DNA of 64,000 nucleotides. Source: an uncultured Clostridia bacterium. GTDB taxonomy: Bacteria > Bacillota > Clostridia > Christensenellales > Borkfalkiaceae. Positions 55,207 to 64,000 of this stretch are shown here, piece after piece. How positions within the stretch are numbered: the first letter of the stretch is position 1; each line of letters begins with the position of its first letter. Made by a program: the position numbers and the translations under genes. The notes beneath the pieces were generated by a model. It was given only the letters and a program-made list of their open reading frames with translations. It had not been told where the DNA came from and did no database searches. The stretch is from assembly GCA_947175325.1 (NCBI GenBank), contig CAMWME010000002.1, positions 62,001 through 126,000 on the forward strand. Reading direction: 5' to 3'.

Positions 55207-55242
55207 AAAAAGCCCGCCGTGCGGTTTCGCGCGGCGGGCTTA
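55207..55242 (-). terminator. Hairpin terminator after lipoprotein 3
   Basis: aaaagcccgccgtgcggtttcgcgcggcgggctt. Confidence 0.75.
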
Positions 55243-55312
55243 TATTTAAGTTTGATTTGTGGTTAGTCGGTCAACCGTTTAAGCAAATAAGATACTTGAT
55301 TAAACGGAACGT

Positions 55313-56548
55313 TTACGCTTGCACGACGTAAATTAATTTTACGGTTACGCCGTTGCCGTAGTTGACACTCGTCGTCAACTTATTTTCCGATAAGGTAAAC
55401 GACTGAGGCGTGGCTGATCCTTGCATTGGTTCTCCGCCCATAGTTACGGGCGTGAGAGTGATTACGTTATCATTCTCGGTATAAGTTCCTGCGACGGTAT
55501 AATCTTGTTCTTGAACTGTCTGAGGCATAGTGAAGCCCCCGTTGTTGTTGAAAATTATCGTGGAGCCGTTATACCCCGCTTCCATCTCGGGCTTCATAGC
55601 TTCCATTTGCTTAATTTGTTCTTCGGATACGTTCGCGCCGTATTCGAAAACTATGCTATCGTATGCGAAAGTTTTGCCGGCTACTGCAGAATCTGCGGGT
55701 TCTTTGGGTGCATTTGCGGTTTTGTAATCCTCAACCGCTTTTTTAGCCGCGTCCGAAGGAGTAACGGTGGTGCTGCCGAAGTTCGAGAAGTTGTAAACGA
55801 GTTTATACTCTTCGCTCTCCTTGCCGTCCTCGTCCTCTTCTTCATAGAGACCGTCCGTCGAATAGCCCACTACGTAGCCGTCCTTAACGGAAACGGAAAC
55901 CTTAACTTCCGAATCGTACTGCCACAAGGTTGCGTTGTAAACGCCTTCTTCATAAGTGAAAGAGTCGTAGAGTTTATCCAAGGTTGAGGTTGTGCCCTTC
56001 GCCTCGGTTGCATAGTCCGTACCTAATACGTTGATTGCACTGCCGCCGATAGAATCAATCGTTTCAACCGTCCACTCGGCGTTTTCCTCTTTGGTGCTGT
56101 AATATGCGCTGTAATAAACGTCGCCGTCTTTAACGATATAGTCCTCAAACTCGTATTCACTGTTTTTGTATTTTTTTTGATACCGTTCGTCGTCGGGTAC
56201 GCCCGTAGCCACGGTTTTAACTTTCGTCGTGCCGTAGGTATTACCGTCGTAGTACGCCAAGCCGGTGCGTGTTTCGGTTACGCTCAAATCTATTTCGCCT
56301 ATTTCTTCGAGAGTGCCTTTTGCTTTATAGGTACTTTCCATATACGCTTTTATGGTGTAGCTTTTTGCTGCGAGGGTAGTTTCGAAAGCCTTTGCCCAGC
56401 CTTCCTTGTCTACTTGTACGCCCGCTACGACGGTGTCGGGGATGTTTTCTTCGCCGCCGTTATCACCGTTGTTACAAGCGGTAAGACCGATTATGCCCGT
56501 TGACAAAACTGCACTTGCAATTAAAGTTGCTATTAACTTCTTCTTCAT
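55313..56548 (-). CDS. Putative lipoprotein (family member 3) with extra C-terminal beta-rich domain
   Basis: MKKKLIATLIASAVLSTGIIGLTACNNG lipobox; body parallels 54267 lipoprotein, then additional AGKTFAYDSIVFEYGANVSEEQI...YVVQA. Confidence 0.8.
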   Translation of the reverse strand: MKKKLIATLIASAVLSTGIIGLTACNNGDNGGEENIPDTVVAGVQVDKEGWAKAFETTLAAKSYTIKAYMESTYKAKGTLEEIGEIDLSVTETRTGLAYYDGNTYGTTKVKTVATGVPDDERYQKKYKNSEYEFEDYIVKDGDVYYSAYYSTKEENAEWTVETIDSIGGSAINVLGTDYATEAKGTTSTLDKLYDSFTYEEGVYNATLWQYDSEVKVSVSVKDGYVVGYSTDGLYEEEDEDGKESEEYKLVYNFSNFGSTTVTPSDAAKKAVEDYKTANAPKEPADSAVAGKTFAYDSIVFEYGANVSEEQIKQMEAMKPEMEAGYNGSTIIFNNNGGFTMPQTVQEQDYTVAGTYTENDNVITLTPVTMGGEPMQGSATPQSFTLSENKLTTSVNYGNGVTVKLIYVVQA

Positions 56549-56585
56549 TTTTACTCCTTTTTTCAAAGGGCTATAAATGCGGACT

Positions 56586-56623
56586 GTGCTGTGGCGTGCC
56601 ACAGCACAGAGGGACGTCCCTCT
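56586..56623. repeat. Two abutting perfect palindromes
   Basis: GTGCTGTGGC gt GCCACAGCAC followed by AGAGGGACGTCCCTCT. Confidence 0.85.
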
Positions 56624-56701
56624 GAACTTACTTTATTTCATTGATTATATTATATCACTTTTTTGTGGAAAAATCAACCTTTTTTGTCAAATTTCGGCAG
56701 T

Positions 56702-57340
56702 TTATTTCGTGCCGAAAAGCCTATCGCCCGCGTCGCCTAAGCCGGGGAGAATATAGCCGTTTGCGTTGAGCTGTCTATCAAGCGTGGATACGTAGACGGC
56801 AACGTCGGGGTGGGTTTCCGCCACCTTCGATACGCCCTCGGGCGCGCCGATTATTGCCATAAATTTAATCTTTTTGCAGCCGCGTTTTTTAAGCGCCGCC
56901 AAGGCGTCGCAAGCCGAGCCGCCCGTCGCAAGCATGGGGTCGACGAGGAAAACCGTTTTATCCTCTATCCCGTCGGGGAGCTTGCAATAGTATTCTTGAG
57001 GTTCGAGCGTTTCTTCGTCGCGGTACATTCCTATGTGCCCCACCTTCGCCGTGGGGAAGACCTTGTGAACGCCGTTGACCATGCCGAGCCCCGCGCGCAA
57101 AATGGGCACGATGGCAATGCTTTCTTCGGGGACCTTGTACTGAGTGGTTACCTCCAAGGGGGTTTCGACTTGTACGGGAACGAGCTGTACGTCCCTCATA
57201 CTTTCGTAAGTCATCATGGTGGTGATTTCTTCAATGAGTTCACGGAATTCTTTCATGCCCGTGTTTTTGTCGCGCAAGATTGAGATTTTGTGCTTGATAA
57301 GCGGGTGGTCGAAAACGAACACGTTATTATACTTTTTCAT
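56702..57340 (-). CDS. upp: Uracil phosphoribosyltransferase
   Basis: [52 protein letters not shown]. Confidence 0.96.
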   Translation of the reverse strand: MKKYNNVFVFDHPLIKHKISILRDKNTGMKEFRELIEEITTMMTYESMRDVQLVPVQVETPLEVTTQYKVPEESIAIVPILRAGLGMVNGVHKVFPTAKVGHIGMYRDEETLEPQEYYCKLPDGIEDKTVFLVDPMLATGGSACDALAALKKRGCKKIKFMAIIGAPEGVSKVAETHPDVAVYVSTLDRQLNANGYILPGLGDAGDRLFGTK

Positions 57341-57500
57341 TGGCGTTCTCCCTTCGGTTGATTTGAACTTTTGATATTATATCACAGACTTGCCCGAATT
57401 GCAACCGACGGGAGAATAAACGGCAAAAATTAACTTGACAATTATTATTTCATTTGTTAATATAATTTAGCAAAAAACCTAATACCCGTTTAATAACCAC

Positions 57501-57587
57501 GCCCGAGTGGTGGAATAGGCAGACGCAAGGGACTTAAAATCCCTCGGTAGAAATACCGTGCCGGTTCAAGTCCGGCCTCGGGCACCA
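57501..57587 (+). tRNA. tRNA-Leu (anticodon UAA)
   Basis: gcccgag...agggacTTAAaatccct...ggttcaagtcc...ctcgggcacca; long variable arm, encoded CCA. Confidence 0.95.
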
Positions 57588-57594
57588 TTCAAGA

Positions 57595-57633
57595 AAAATA
57601 CGAACCGCTCAGAAAAACGGTTCGTATTTTTTT
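57595..57633 (+). terminator. Terminator of tRNA-Leu
   Basis: aaatacgaaccg ctcagaaaaa cggttcgtattttttt. Confidence 0.9.
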
Positions 57634-57813
57634 GTTGCAAATAATTATTTCGGGGTAAGATTTAAGTGGTAATTTCGCTATTTAAATTCTAATCTCGCAT
57701 TGTTGCGTTAAATGATTAGTGGCAGATTATAGTATTCTTTTGTTTTTATAGGATAATTTCTTATTATTTGCAAGTTAATTCTAATGGTCTTTCTTGCGAG
57801 GATCTCATACAAT

Positions 57814-58581
57814 TTAATTTCTATTGCAATAATTTTCTAAAATACGAATTTGATTTTTCTGCAAATCCAACCTATCTAATTCCATTGTAAGCCATTGACA
57901 ATTAGAAGATAATAACTCTTCCAACAATATTACTTCCTCTAATTCATTAGGACTTGAAAATGCTAAATGATTAGTTTTCTCATCTTCACTTAAATAGAGA
58001 TGACTATGAACGCATTTTTGACTCTCTAATAGATGTTTGTAGACTGATAATAATGCTTTGTCATTTTTAGTAGCAATTTTCGCATGCCCTATATCAAAGC
58101 TAAAAAACACATTATCAATTAGTAGAGCTTCTTTTAAAAAACTTATATTTGTAGTTAATCCCTTTATAAGGTTTTCAACACAAATTTTTATATTTAATGA
58201 TTTAGCAAATGAAGCTATTTCAGTTAATTTCTTAATGCCAACTTCAAAAATACTATTTTCTAAATATCCGACATGTAGTATAGCGTATTCTCCCCCCATA
58301 TTATGAATAAACTCCAAATAACTTTTAATAATCCTTACAGATAAATCACAAATTGTGCTATTGGGATGCGCTATTTCAATATACGAATGCGGTAAGTGAT
58401 ATCGTATTTGTAAATTGTTTTTTTTAATATCCGAAATAATTTGATTAGTGCGAATCTCACTAAGAGTGGGAGGAATAAAGTCAAAGTCCCATTCTATAGC
58501 CTTATATTTATTTTTTAATGCTGTTAATATCACATCATCTATATATTTACAGCATAAAGATGAATAAGCAAAAACTCTCAT
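57814..58581 (-). CDS. TIM-barrel sugar phosphate isomerase/endonuclease-IV-like protein
   Basis: YAILHVGYL, ICVENLIKG, FFSFDIGHAKIA, HSHLYLSED, WLTMELD pattern. Confidence 0.75.
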   Translation of the reverse strand: MRVFAYSSLCCKYIDDVILTALKNKYKAIEWDFDFIPPTLSEIRTNQIISDIKKNNLQIRYHLPHSYIEIAHPNSTICDLSVRIIKSYLEFIHNMGGEYAILHVGYLENSIFEVGIKKLTEIASFAKSLNIKICVENLIKGLTTNISFLKEALLIDNVFFSFDIGHAKIATKNDKALLSVYKHLLESQKCVHSHLYLSEDEKTNHLAFSSPNELEEVILLEELLSSNCQWLTMELDRLDLQKNQIRILENYCNRN

Positions 58582-59198
58582 AAAAGTTTTCTCGCAAACA
58601 ATTTTGCTTTACCATGATAATGTTTAGGACCATGTAGTTCATCCACTTTAATATATTCTGCATATTTTAGAATTTCAAAATCATCAAAAAATTTTTTCAA
58701 TTCGTTTTTCTTAAAATAGTGCTTAATAAATAAAGAACACTCGCTCGCATTATCTAAATCTTTTTTAAACCCAGGGTCATCTTCAGTAAAAACCATTATA
58801 TATACATACCCACCAGGTTTAATAATGCGCTTAATTTCATTGATTGTTTTACAAATGTAACCAAACTCCATATGGTCTAAAGATGTCAATGCAACTAAAA
58901 ACCCTATATCCGACAATTTCCCCGACGCGGATAAAAAATCATTATTAATAACAGTCAAAGGTATTCCACTTTCTTGTGCTCTAAGTTCTATTTTTTTTGC
59001 GCCAATCTTACTTGGTTCAATTGCTGTAACATTAAAACCAAGTGAAGCTAAAAACAAAGAATTACGTCCTTCCCCGGCACCCAAATCAACAGCAGAACAA
59101 GGATTAACCTTATACTCAATGAGACATTCCTCCATACCACCTGAATGTTCTTCACTAAAATATGAATATTTTCTTGAGTAAAAATCATCAAAATTCAT
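58578..59198 (-). CDS. Class I SAM-dependent methyltransferase (TehB-like)
   Basis: CSAVDLGAGEGRNSLFLASLGFNVTAIEPS, KPGGYVYIMVF; 4-bp overlaps on both sides. Confidence 0.87.
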   Translation of the reverse strand: MNFDDFYSRKYSYFSEEHSGGMEECLIEYKVNPCSAVDLGAGEGRNSLFLASLGFNVTAIEPSKIGAKKIELRAQESGIPLTVINNDFLSASGKLSDIGFLVALTSLDHMEFGYICKTINEIKRIIKPGGYVYIMVFTEDDPGFKKDLDNASECSLFIKHYFKKNELKKFFDDFEILKYAEYIKVDELHGPKHYHGKAKLFARKLL

Positions 59199-59701
59199 TT
59201 TTTCAAATCCTCGTATTGGCGAATAAGTTCATTAACATAATACCAAGCAGAACTAGATGAATCATGAGTGGCAATAAATTTTTTCATTAATAAATACTCT
59301 TCATTTTCCATCAATCCACCGACTATTTCAGGTATATTTTCCTTAATTCCTCTCATCTTATCAGCATAACAAACTCCACCATCCGGAAGAGCTGGCATAC
59401 CATACACAATTTTATCAACTCCACATTCAATAGCTGCACCTAGGCACATAATACAAGGTTCAAGTGTTGTATAGAGTACAAGTGGTCTTTCACAAGTGAA
59501 AACTTTTCTCTTTGCCTCCAATAAAACAAATAGCTCACCATGAGCGATTACACCGTTTTCTCGTACATTTGCTGTAACACCTCTGCCAATTTCTTTATCG
59601 TTAGCAACAAGAATAGTAGCTATAGGTAGTTCGCCATATTTTTTCATGCCTTCTTCTGCAAGCTTAATAGCTTCATTCATCCAAAATAAATCTTTATCCA
59701 T
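59195..59701 (-). CDS. Cytidine/guanine deaminase-like zinc-dependent nucleoside deaminase
   Basis: AHGELFVLLEA (HxE) and TLEPCIMCLGAAIECGVDKIVYG (PCxxC). Confidence 0.9.
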   Translation of the reverse strand: MDKDLFWMNEAIKLAEEGMKKYGELPIATILVANDKEIGRGVTANVRENGVIAHGELFVLLEAKRKVFTCERPLVLYTTLEPCIMCLGAAIECGVDKIVYGMPALPDGGVCYADKMRGIKENIPEIVGGLMENEEYLLMKKFIATHDSSSSAWYYVNELIRQYEDLKK

Positions 59702-59735
59702 TTTTTACACCTTCTATGTTGTTTTTATTTTTTTG

Positions 59736-61130
59736 CTACGATTTGTTTATTCGAGTTTTTATAGCTTCAATAATCCATTTACCGACAGTGCCTACGGCAT
59801 TAACACCTAAAGGTATAAAAATCGCAGTTACCCACCATCTCATGGCTTCAGTTAAAGGTTGTGTCGCAATGATAACTCCAAACAATATTATAGCGGCTGA
59901 TGAAACAAAAATAGAAAAAACCCTTGATAATATTAACGATATTTTATATCGTTTTAATTCAACTTTATTTGTAGCAATTAGCTCGTTAACTTTTGCGTCA
60001 TTTTCCTCTTTTTCTTTCTCAAGAATATTTTTTTGCTCCTCGAGCTCAATAAAATCATATTTCTCTAATGCACGCTCAAGGATCAGTAAAGCCTCTACGG
60101 TAGACCATGTCGTAACAGTGAATAAACTACTAAAGTTTAAATACCAAAATCCTTCTGCGGTCTGATTGTGTAAATATGCGTCCATAATATGCTTTAAATC
60201 AGAAGCATTGACTTCTAAACTTATAAGCGCATTAGCCATATCAAAGGGAGTGTTGTTGTTATACGCAGGAGCATAGTTACGAATATTTTCTACATGTAGT
60301 GTAATGTTACATGTAGTAAACAAATCCGGACATGCCAAAAGCAATTCCTTAAGCCCCTTTCTTGTTTCATCAACCATTTCTGCTTTCATTAATGTTAAGC
60401 CATTAATTATTCGGCAAAATGTTGAAGCGACTTTTGTATATTGGGTTTTTAACCCATCAAGTTCGGATCTGTATTTGCTTATAAAATATTCTGCTTGATT
60501 ATTAAAAAAACTAATGGTTTTTGCAATTAGCGAGCGATCTCTATCATTATCTTCAGGATAGCCTTTCGGATTTATTAGACCAAGCACCGCATAAAAAGTT
60601 GTAAATATATATTCCATTCTACTACTTTCGTTTTTATTAGGATCTACTTCTATCTTCTTTTGTGTCGGCTTAGCTTCCCAAAAAGCATATCCATCCTTTT
60701 CAGCGCAACTATGGCGTAGCCAGTCTTCACCACGTTTTATGGCATCCTTTAACTTTTCTGAATCCGCATAATTTCCTACAGCAGCTAACTTTAGTACATA
60801 CGTACAATGTCCTGTCGCAATTGCCGAAGGTTCTTTGTCCATTGAAATAGCCGTATTCCCTTTAGGTAAGACACTCCAGTACCCATCCTGCGCTTGTGCA
60901 TCTAAAAGGAACTTAATCATCGGTTCTACTTTTTTATAAATAGTTAAAGGTAGCGTCTTTGAAGTAAGAAAAAACTCAAGGGCTTCGGCTGTTACCCAAA
61001 TGCCACTAACACTCCCTTGTTCGCTATGATCTTGAAATTTGATTCCGCCATTGGAATTTTGCGACCGGATCAAATAATCAGCACCTCTACGAATTGACTT
61101 TTCGACAGTTTCTCTTCCGTATCTTTCCAT
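59736..61130 (-). CDS. Prenyltransferase/terpene-cyclase-like alpha/alpha toroid with C-terminal 2 TM anchor
   Basis: Repeats such as ADYLIRSQNSNGGI...GIWVTAEALEF, TAEGFWYLNFSSLFTVTTWSTVEALLIL; C-terminal hydrophobic pair. Confidence 0.72.
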   Translation of the reverse strand: MERYGRETVEKSIRRGADYLIRSQNSNGGIKFQDHSEQGSVSGIWVTAEALEFFLTSKTLPLTIYKKVEPMIKFLLDAQAQDGYWSVLPKGNTAISMDKEPSAIATGHCTYVLKLAAVGNYADSEKLKDAIKRGEDWLRHSCAEKDGYAFWEAKPTQKKIEVDPNKNESSRMEYIFTTFYAVLGLINPKGYPEDNDRDRSLIAKTISFFNNQAEYFISKYRSELDGLKTQYTKVASTFCRIINGLTLMKAEMVDETRKGLKELLLACPDLFTTCNITLHVENIRNYAPAYNNNTPFDMANALISLEVNASDLKHIMDAYLHNQTAEGFWYLNFSSLFTVTTWSTVEALLILERALEKYDFIELEEQKNILEKEKEENDAKVNELIATNKVELKRYKISLILSRVFSIFVSSAAIILFGVIIATQPLTEAMRWWVTAIFIPLGVNAVGTVGKWIIEAIKTRINKS

Positions 61131-61143
61131 ATGATTTCCCTAT

Positions 61144-61704
61144 TTACTGTTTAATAATATCCATAAACATTTCTTGCATTTTAAAGTCTTCAAACTCCCC
61201 CGAGAATAAAGTAGTGACAGTTGAAGCGTTTCTTCTTGTTATCCCTCGAATATTCATACAGAGATGCTTTGCTTCCAAATATATTGCAATTCCTTTAGGA
61301 TTTAAAGACTCTTGCATATCTTCCAAAATTTCTTTCGCTAACCGCTCTTGTAATTGCAAACATTTAGCATGCTTATCAACAATTCTTGCTAACTTACTTA
61401 TGCCGATAACTTCCTTGCCTGGAATATATGCAATATGCGCTTTACCGATAAACGGCATCAAATGATGCTCACACATTGACGAAAAATCTATGTCGCGAAC
61501 AAGAACTATTCCACCGTAATTGTTAGAATCGAAGACGGTATATTTCATATTTGCACGTTCTGGATTTAATAGTTCATCACACATATCGGCAACCCGTCTT
61601 GGCGTATCCACTAATCCTTCACGTTCCGGATTTTCACCTATAGCTATAAGGAATTCTCGCGATAGGAATTTAATTCGTTCTTTATCTATCATAAGTAATT
61701 TCAC
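61144..61704 (-). CDS. folE: GTP cyclohydrolase I
   Basis: GLVDTPRRVADMCDELL, DIDFSSMCEHHLMPFIGKAHIAYIPG, GISKLARIVD, AKHLCMNIRGITRRNASTVT. Confidence 0.95.
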   Translation of the reverse strand: MKLLMIDKERIKFLSREFLIAIGENPEREGLVDTPRRVADMCDELLNPERANMKYTVFDSNNYGGIVLVRDIDFSSMCEHHLMPFIGKAHIAYIPGKEVIGISKLARIVDKHAKCLQLQERLAKEILEDMQESLNPKGIAIYLEAKHLCMNIRGITRRNASTVTTLFSGEFEDFKMQEMFMDIIKQ

Positions 61705-61743
61705 TCCTTTGTGTTTTTCTTGTAAATGCTTTTTTGAAGTTTT

Positions 61744-63039
61744 TTATTTTTTTATAGCTCCACATATCGATATAATAGACGAAACGAAACCAACCAAGGC
61801 AACTATTGTGCTTATAATATTCCCAGCAGAATAATTTCCTTTTGATATTAATCCAACCAGAAAATATACTCCAACGCCCAATATACATATTAGTGTTAAA
61901 ACAGTTGTAATTATAAATCGCTTTTTATTGCTTTTAGGATTTGATATAACATCAGTAAATTTAACATATTTTTTTTGCACTTCATTAAAAGCTATTATAA
62001 CTTCTGCAGTTACCCACGTTGATTCTTCGGTTGTAACGCCGTCCTCTTTTTCTTTTTTAATTATCCACTCACCACGATCCCTTTGCTGAGTTTCAAAATG
62101 TCTAATTAACTTAATTATTTGGTTTTTAAACTGATACTCTTCAGAAGACACCAAAGTAATTAAAGCGATATACGGCAAATTATGTACGAAAGGATTCTTC
62201 TTATAATGATAATCTTTCGAGTCAATTAATCTCTTTATTACATACCAATTTTTTTTGATATATTTTAATATTTCATTTTTAAATTCTCTATCTGCTTCGG
62301 TAAGATATTTTGATTTTACCAAACACATGTATCCGTACATTAAATTTGCAATATCATTTTCCAAAATCAAATTATCATTTAAGGCTTTCTTTTGATTGTA
62401 GCTATAATTATTTTTACTGATAATTGTTTTTATAAAGTTTCTCACATAAGCACAAGCATTTCTAACAACGGTACTATTACTTGCATCTTTCCCATCAGCT
62501 TTGTAACCTTTTAAAACATAGTAAATAAATAGTGGTGAACTTGATTTTTCTATTGATTTAACTGAATCGCACCATCCACAATCAACTTGTTGATTTTTAT
62601 CTAACCAATAAATTCCTTTCTCTATACAAGTTTTAATCCTTTTCTCGATATCGCTTATACTAAATTCACCGTTAAGGCAAGTGAATTTTTCGATTGTAGA
62701 ACCAGTTAAAACATTATCATAAAAAAGTTTTAACGCATAAATTGTATGACCAGTTGACACTGTTGACGAACCACTTCCGTCTGCAGTTTCCCAGTAACCA
62801 CATTCATCGTCAACATCAATAAATTTGCTCAACAAAAACTGAACAGATTTAAATAATTTATCTAAAACGGTTAAATTTAAATCAATCGCATCAGTCAACA
62901 AGAGTGCCTCTAAAGACTCAGAAGTTGTCCATATGCCACTTTCATTTTTAAAGGCTTCGCCTCTCGGCATACCGCCATCTTCGTTTTGTATTCCTAATAT
63001 ATATGTTGTCCCTTTTCTAATAAGTTCGGAATAATTCAT
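61744..63039 (-). CDS. Prenyltransferase/terpene-cyclase-like alpha/alpha toroid with C-terminal 2 TM anchor (second copy)
   Basis: GTTYILGIQNEDGGMPRGEAFKNESGIWTTSESLEALL, DECGYWETADGSGSSTVSTGHTIYAL, ESTWVTAEVIIAF; C-terminal hydrophobic pair. Confidence 0.72.
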   Translation of the reverse strand: MNYSELIRKGTTYILGIQNEDGGMPRGEAFKNESGIWTTSESLEALLLTDAIDLNLTVLDKLFKSVQFLLSKFIDVDDECGYWETADGSGSSTVSTGHTIYALKLFYDNVLTGSTIEKFTCLNGEFSISDIEKRIKTCIEKGIYWLDKNQQVDCGWCDSVKSIEKSSSPLFIYYVLKGYKADGKDASNSTVVRNACAYVRNFIKTIISKNNYSYNQKKALNDNLILENDIANLMYGYMCLVKSKYLTEADREFKNEILKYIKKNWYVIKRLIDSKDYHYKKNPFVHNLPYIALITLVSSEEYQFKNQIIKLIRHFETQQRDRGEWIIKKEKEDGVTTEESTWVTAEVIIAFNEVQKKYVKFTDVISNPKSNKKRFIITTVLTLICILGVGVYFLVGLISKGNYSAGNIISTIVALVGFVSSIISICGAIKK

Positions 63040-63048
63040 ATTATCTTC

Positions 63049-63645
63049 TCAATTAAGTTCATTTTTTATATGATTAGCAAGTATACCCATTTCAAATTGT
63101 AATTCTTCAATAGTTTTAGGCTCAATTACTATCTTGGGAATTTTTACGGTACTAAAGTATTCTTGATATCTTTGGGATATTGCTGTTAATATTTGAGCAT
63201 TTTCTTCATCTTCAATATAATTTTTACGCTTTTTTATTCTTTCAACCGCAATTACTGGATCCACATCACAAAAAATATATAAATTAGGTTCAGGTAGGCT
63301 GTTATAAATAGAATCCATTATTTTCCGAGTTTGAAATGGAACATTATCAATCTCATTCAAGATTTGGTAACAAATAGAATATCTATCAGATAGTAAAACT
63401 TGTGGATGATAAGAAAATATTCTTTGATAATATTTTGCAAATTCAAACGCCATAGCAATACGTTTAATTTCAGTAGTTTTATCTTTTTCTAAATATTCCC
63501 AACCGCTATTCTTTAAAGTTTTTTTAGAAGAAAAAGGACATTTTGCAACTTTTACTTCTATTTCGGGAAGCAATATATTTTTTAATATATTTATAGATGT
63601 CGTTTTTCCTGCGCCATCAATCCCACAAAATGCAATATGGATCAT
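63049..63645 (-). CDS. Thymidylate kinase-like nucleotide kinase
   Basis: MIHIAFCGIDGAGKTTSINIL (P-loop), LLSDRYSICYQ (DRY/DRH-type motif). Confidence 0.85.
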   Translation of the reverse strand: MIHIAFCGIDGAGKTTSINILKNILLPEIEVKVAKCPFSSKKTLKNSGWEYLEKDKTTEIKRIAMAFEFAKYYQRIFSYHPQVLLSDRYSICYQILNEIDNVPFQTRKIMDSIYNSLPEPNLYIFCDVDPVIAVERIKKRKNYIEDEENAQILTAISQRYQEYFSTVKIPKIVIEPKTIEELQFEMGILANHIKNELN

Positions 63646-64000
63646 TATTTTCTCCTAAAATCGATACACAAAACTAAAATTTATTAAATTATAACATAAT
63701 TTGATATTTTGTGCAATTAAAACTTTATGGTTGGAAATCTTTAAATTTTTAACCTATATAGCAATCCTAAAAAATAACTAGTTTGAATATTAAAAAGTAT
63801 TCTAAACCGTTATAAACCCACTAATGATTGTTAGACGTGTGCCTATCTTCAGATGAAGCAAGCGTAAGTTTGCGCTTGTCACAGAGACATCTGCACGCTA
63901 AATCTAAAAAATTGAACAACCGAAAAGGAAGAAAAATAAATCACAAAACCAATGTTAAATTGAAAGATTTGGCAGATGGCAGATTTATGGTCGCTTGTCT

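Noticed and set aside
16452-58581. TIM-barrel proteins at 16452 and 57814 as a recent duplication
   Set aside because: Same broad superfamily but little sequence resemblance and different composition; not a recent duplicate.
57814-63645. Known 7-deazaguanine DNA modification (Dpd) or queuosine cluster because of folE
   Set aside because: No QueC/QueD/QueE, no DpdA/TGT-like protein and no Dpd helicase/nuclease genes are present; only FolE is shared.
1-64000. CRISPR array, prophage or transposase
   Set aside because: No regularly spaced direct repeats, no cas genes, no phage structural genes and no transposase/integrase ORFs were seen.

Overview
The window looks like a Firmicutes/Clostridia-type chromosome, with almost all real genes on the minus strand. 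(1) About 1-27.5 kb is a pectin/uronate utilisation locus: an ABC importer, pectinesterase, PL1 pectate lyase, GH43, UxaC/UxaA/UxaB, KduI/KduD, a PfkB-type KDG kinase, and a shortened KDPG-aldolase-like protein. A ~105-125 bp structured repeat occurs three times in it. (2) 27.5-36.6 kb carries defence-type genes: a standalone OLD-type ATPase/TOPRIM gene and a Type III restriction-modification cassette with an XRE regulator. (3) A 27-bp direct repeat (26/27 identical) equal to the 3' end of the 23S rRNA methyltransferase (rumA/rlmCD-like) gene flanks a ~13.9 kb block (31.66-45.57 kb) holding the RM cassette, two ABC exporters, a cardiolipin synthase and TetR/MarR regulators. This looks like an att-flanked island without its own integrase. 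(4) 45.5-57.4 kb is mostly housekeeping (trpS, thrC, aminotransferase, upp) plus a small paralogous lipoprotein family. (5) Immediately 3' of a tRNA-Leu(UAA) gene begins a visibly AT-richer region with a compact seven-gene operon: dTMP-kinase-like, two membrane-anchored prenyltransferase/terpene-cyclase-like toroid proteins, FolE, a nucleoside deaminase-like protein, a SAM methyltransferase and a TIM-barrel isomerase-like protein. I do not recognise this combination as a named system, and it is the best candidate here for something undescribed. All calls come from reading the sequence and translated ORFs; no database search was run.
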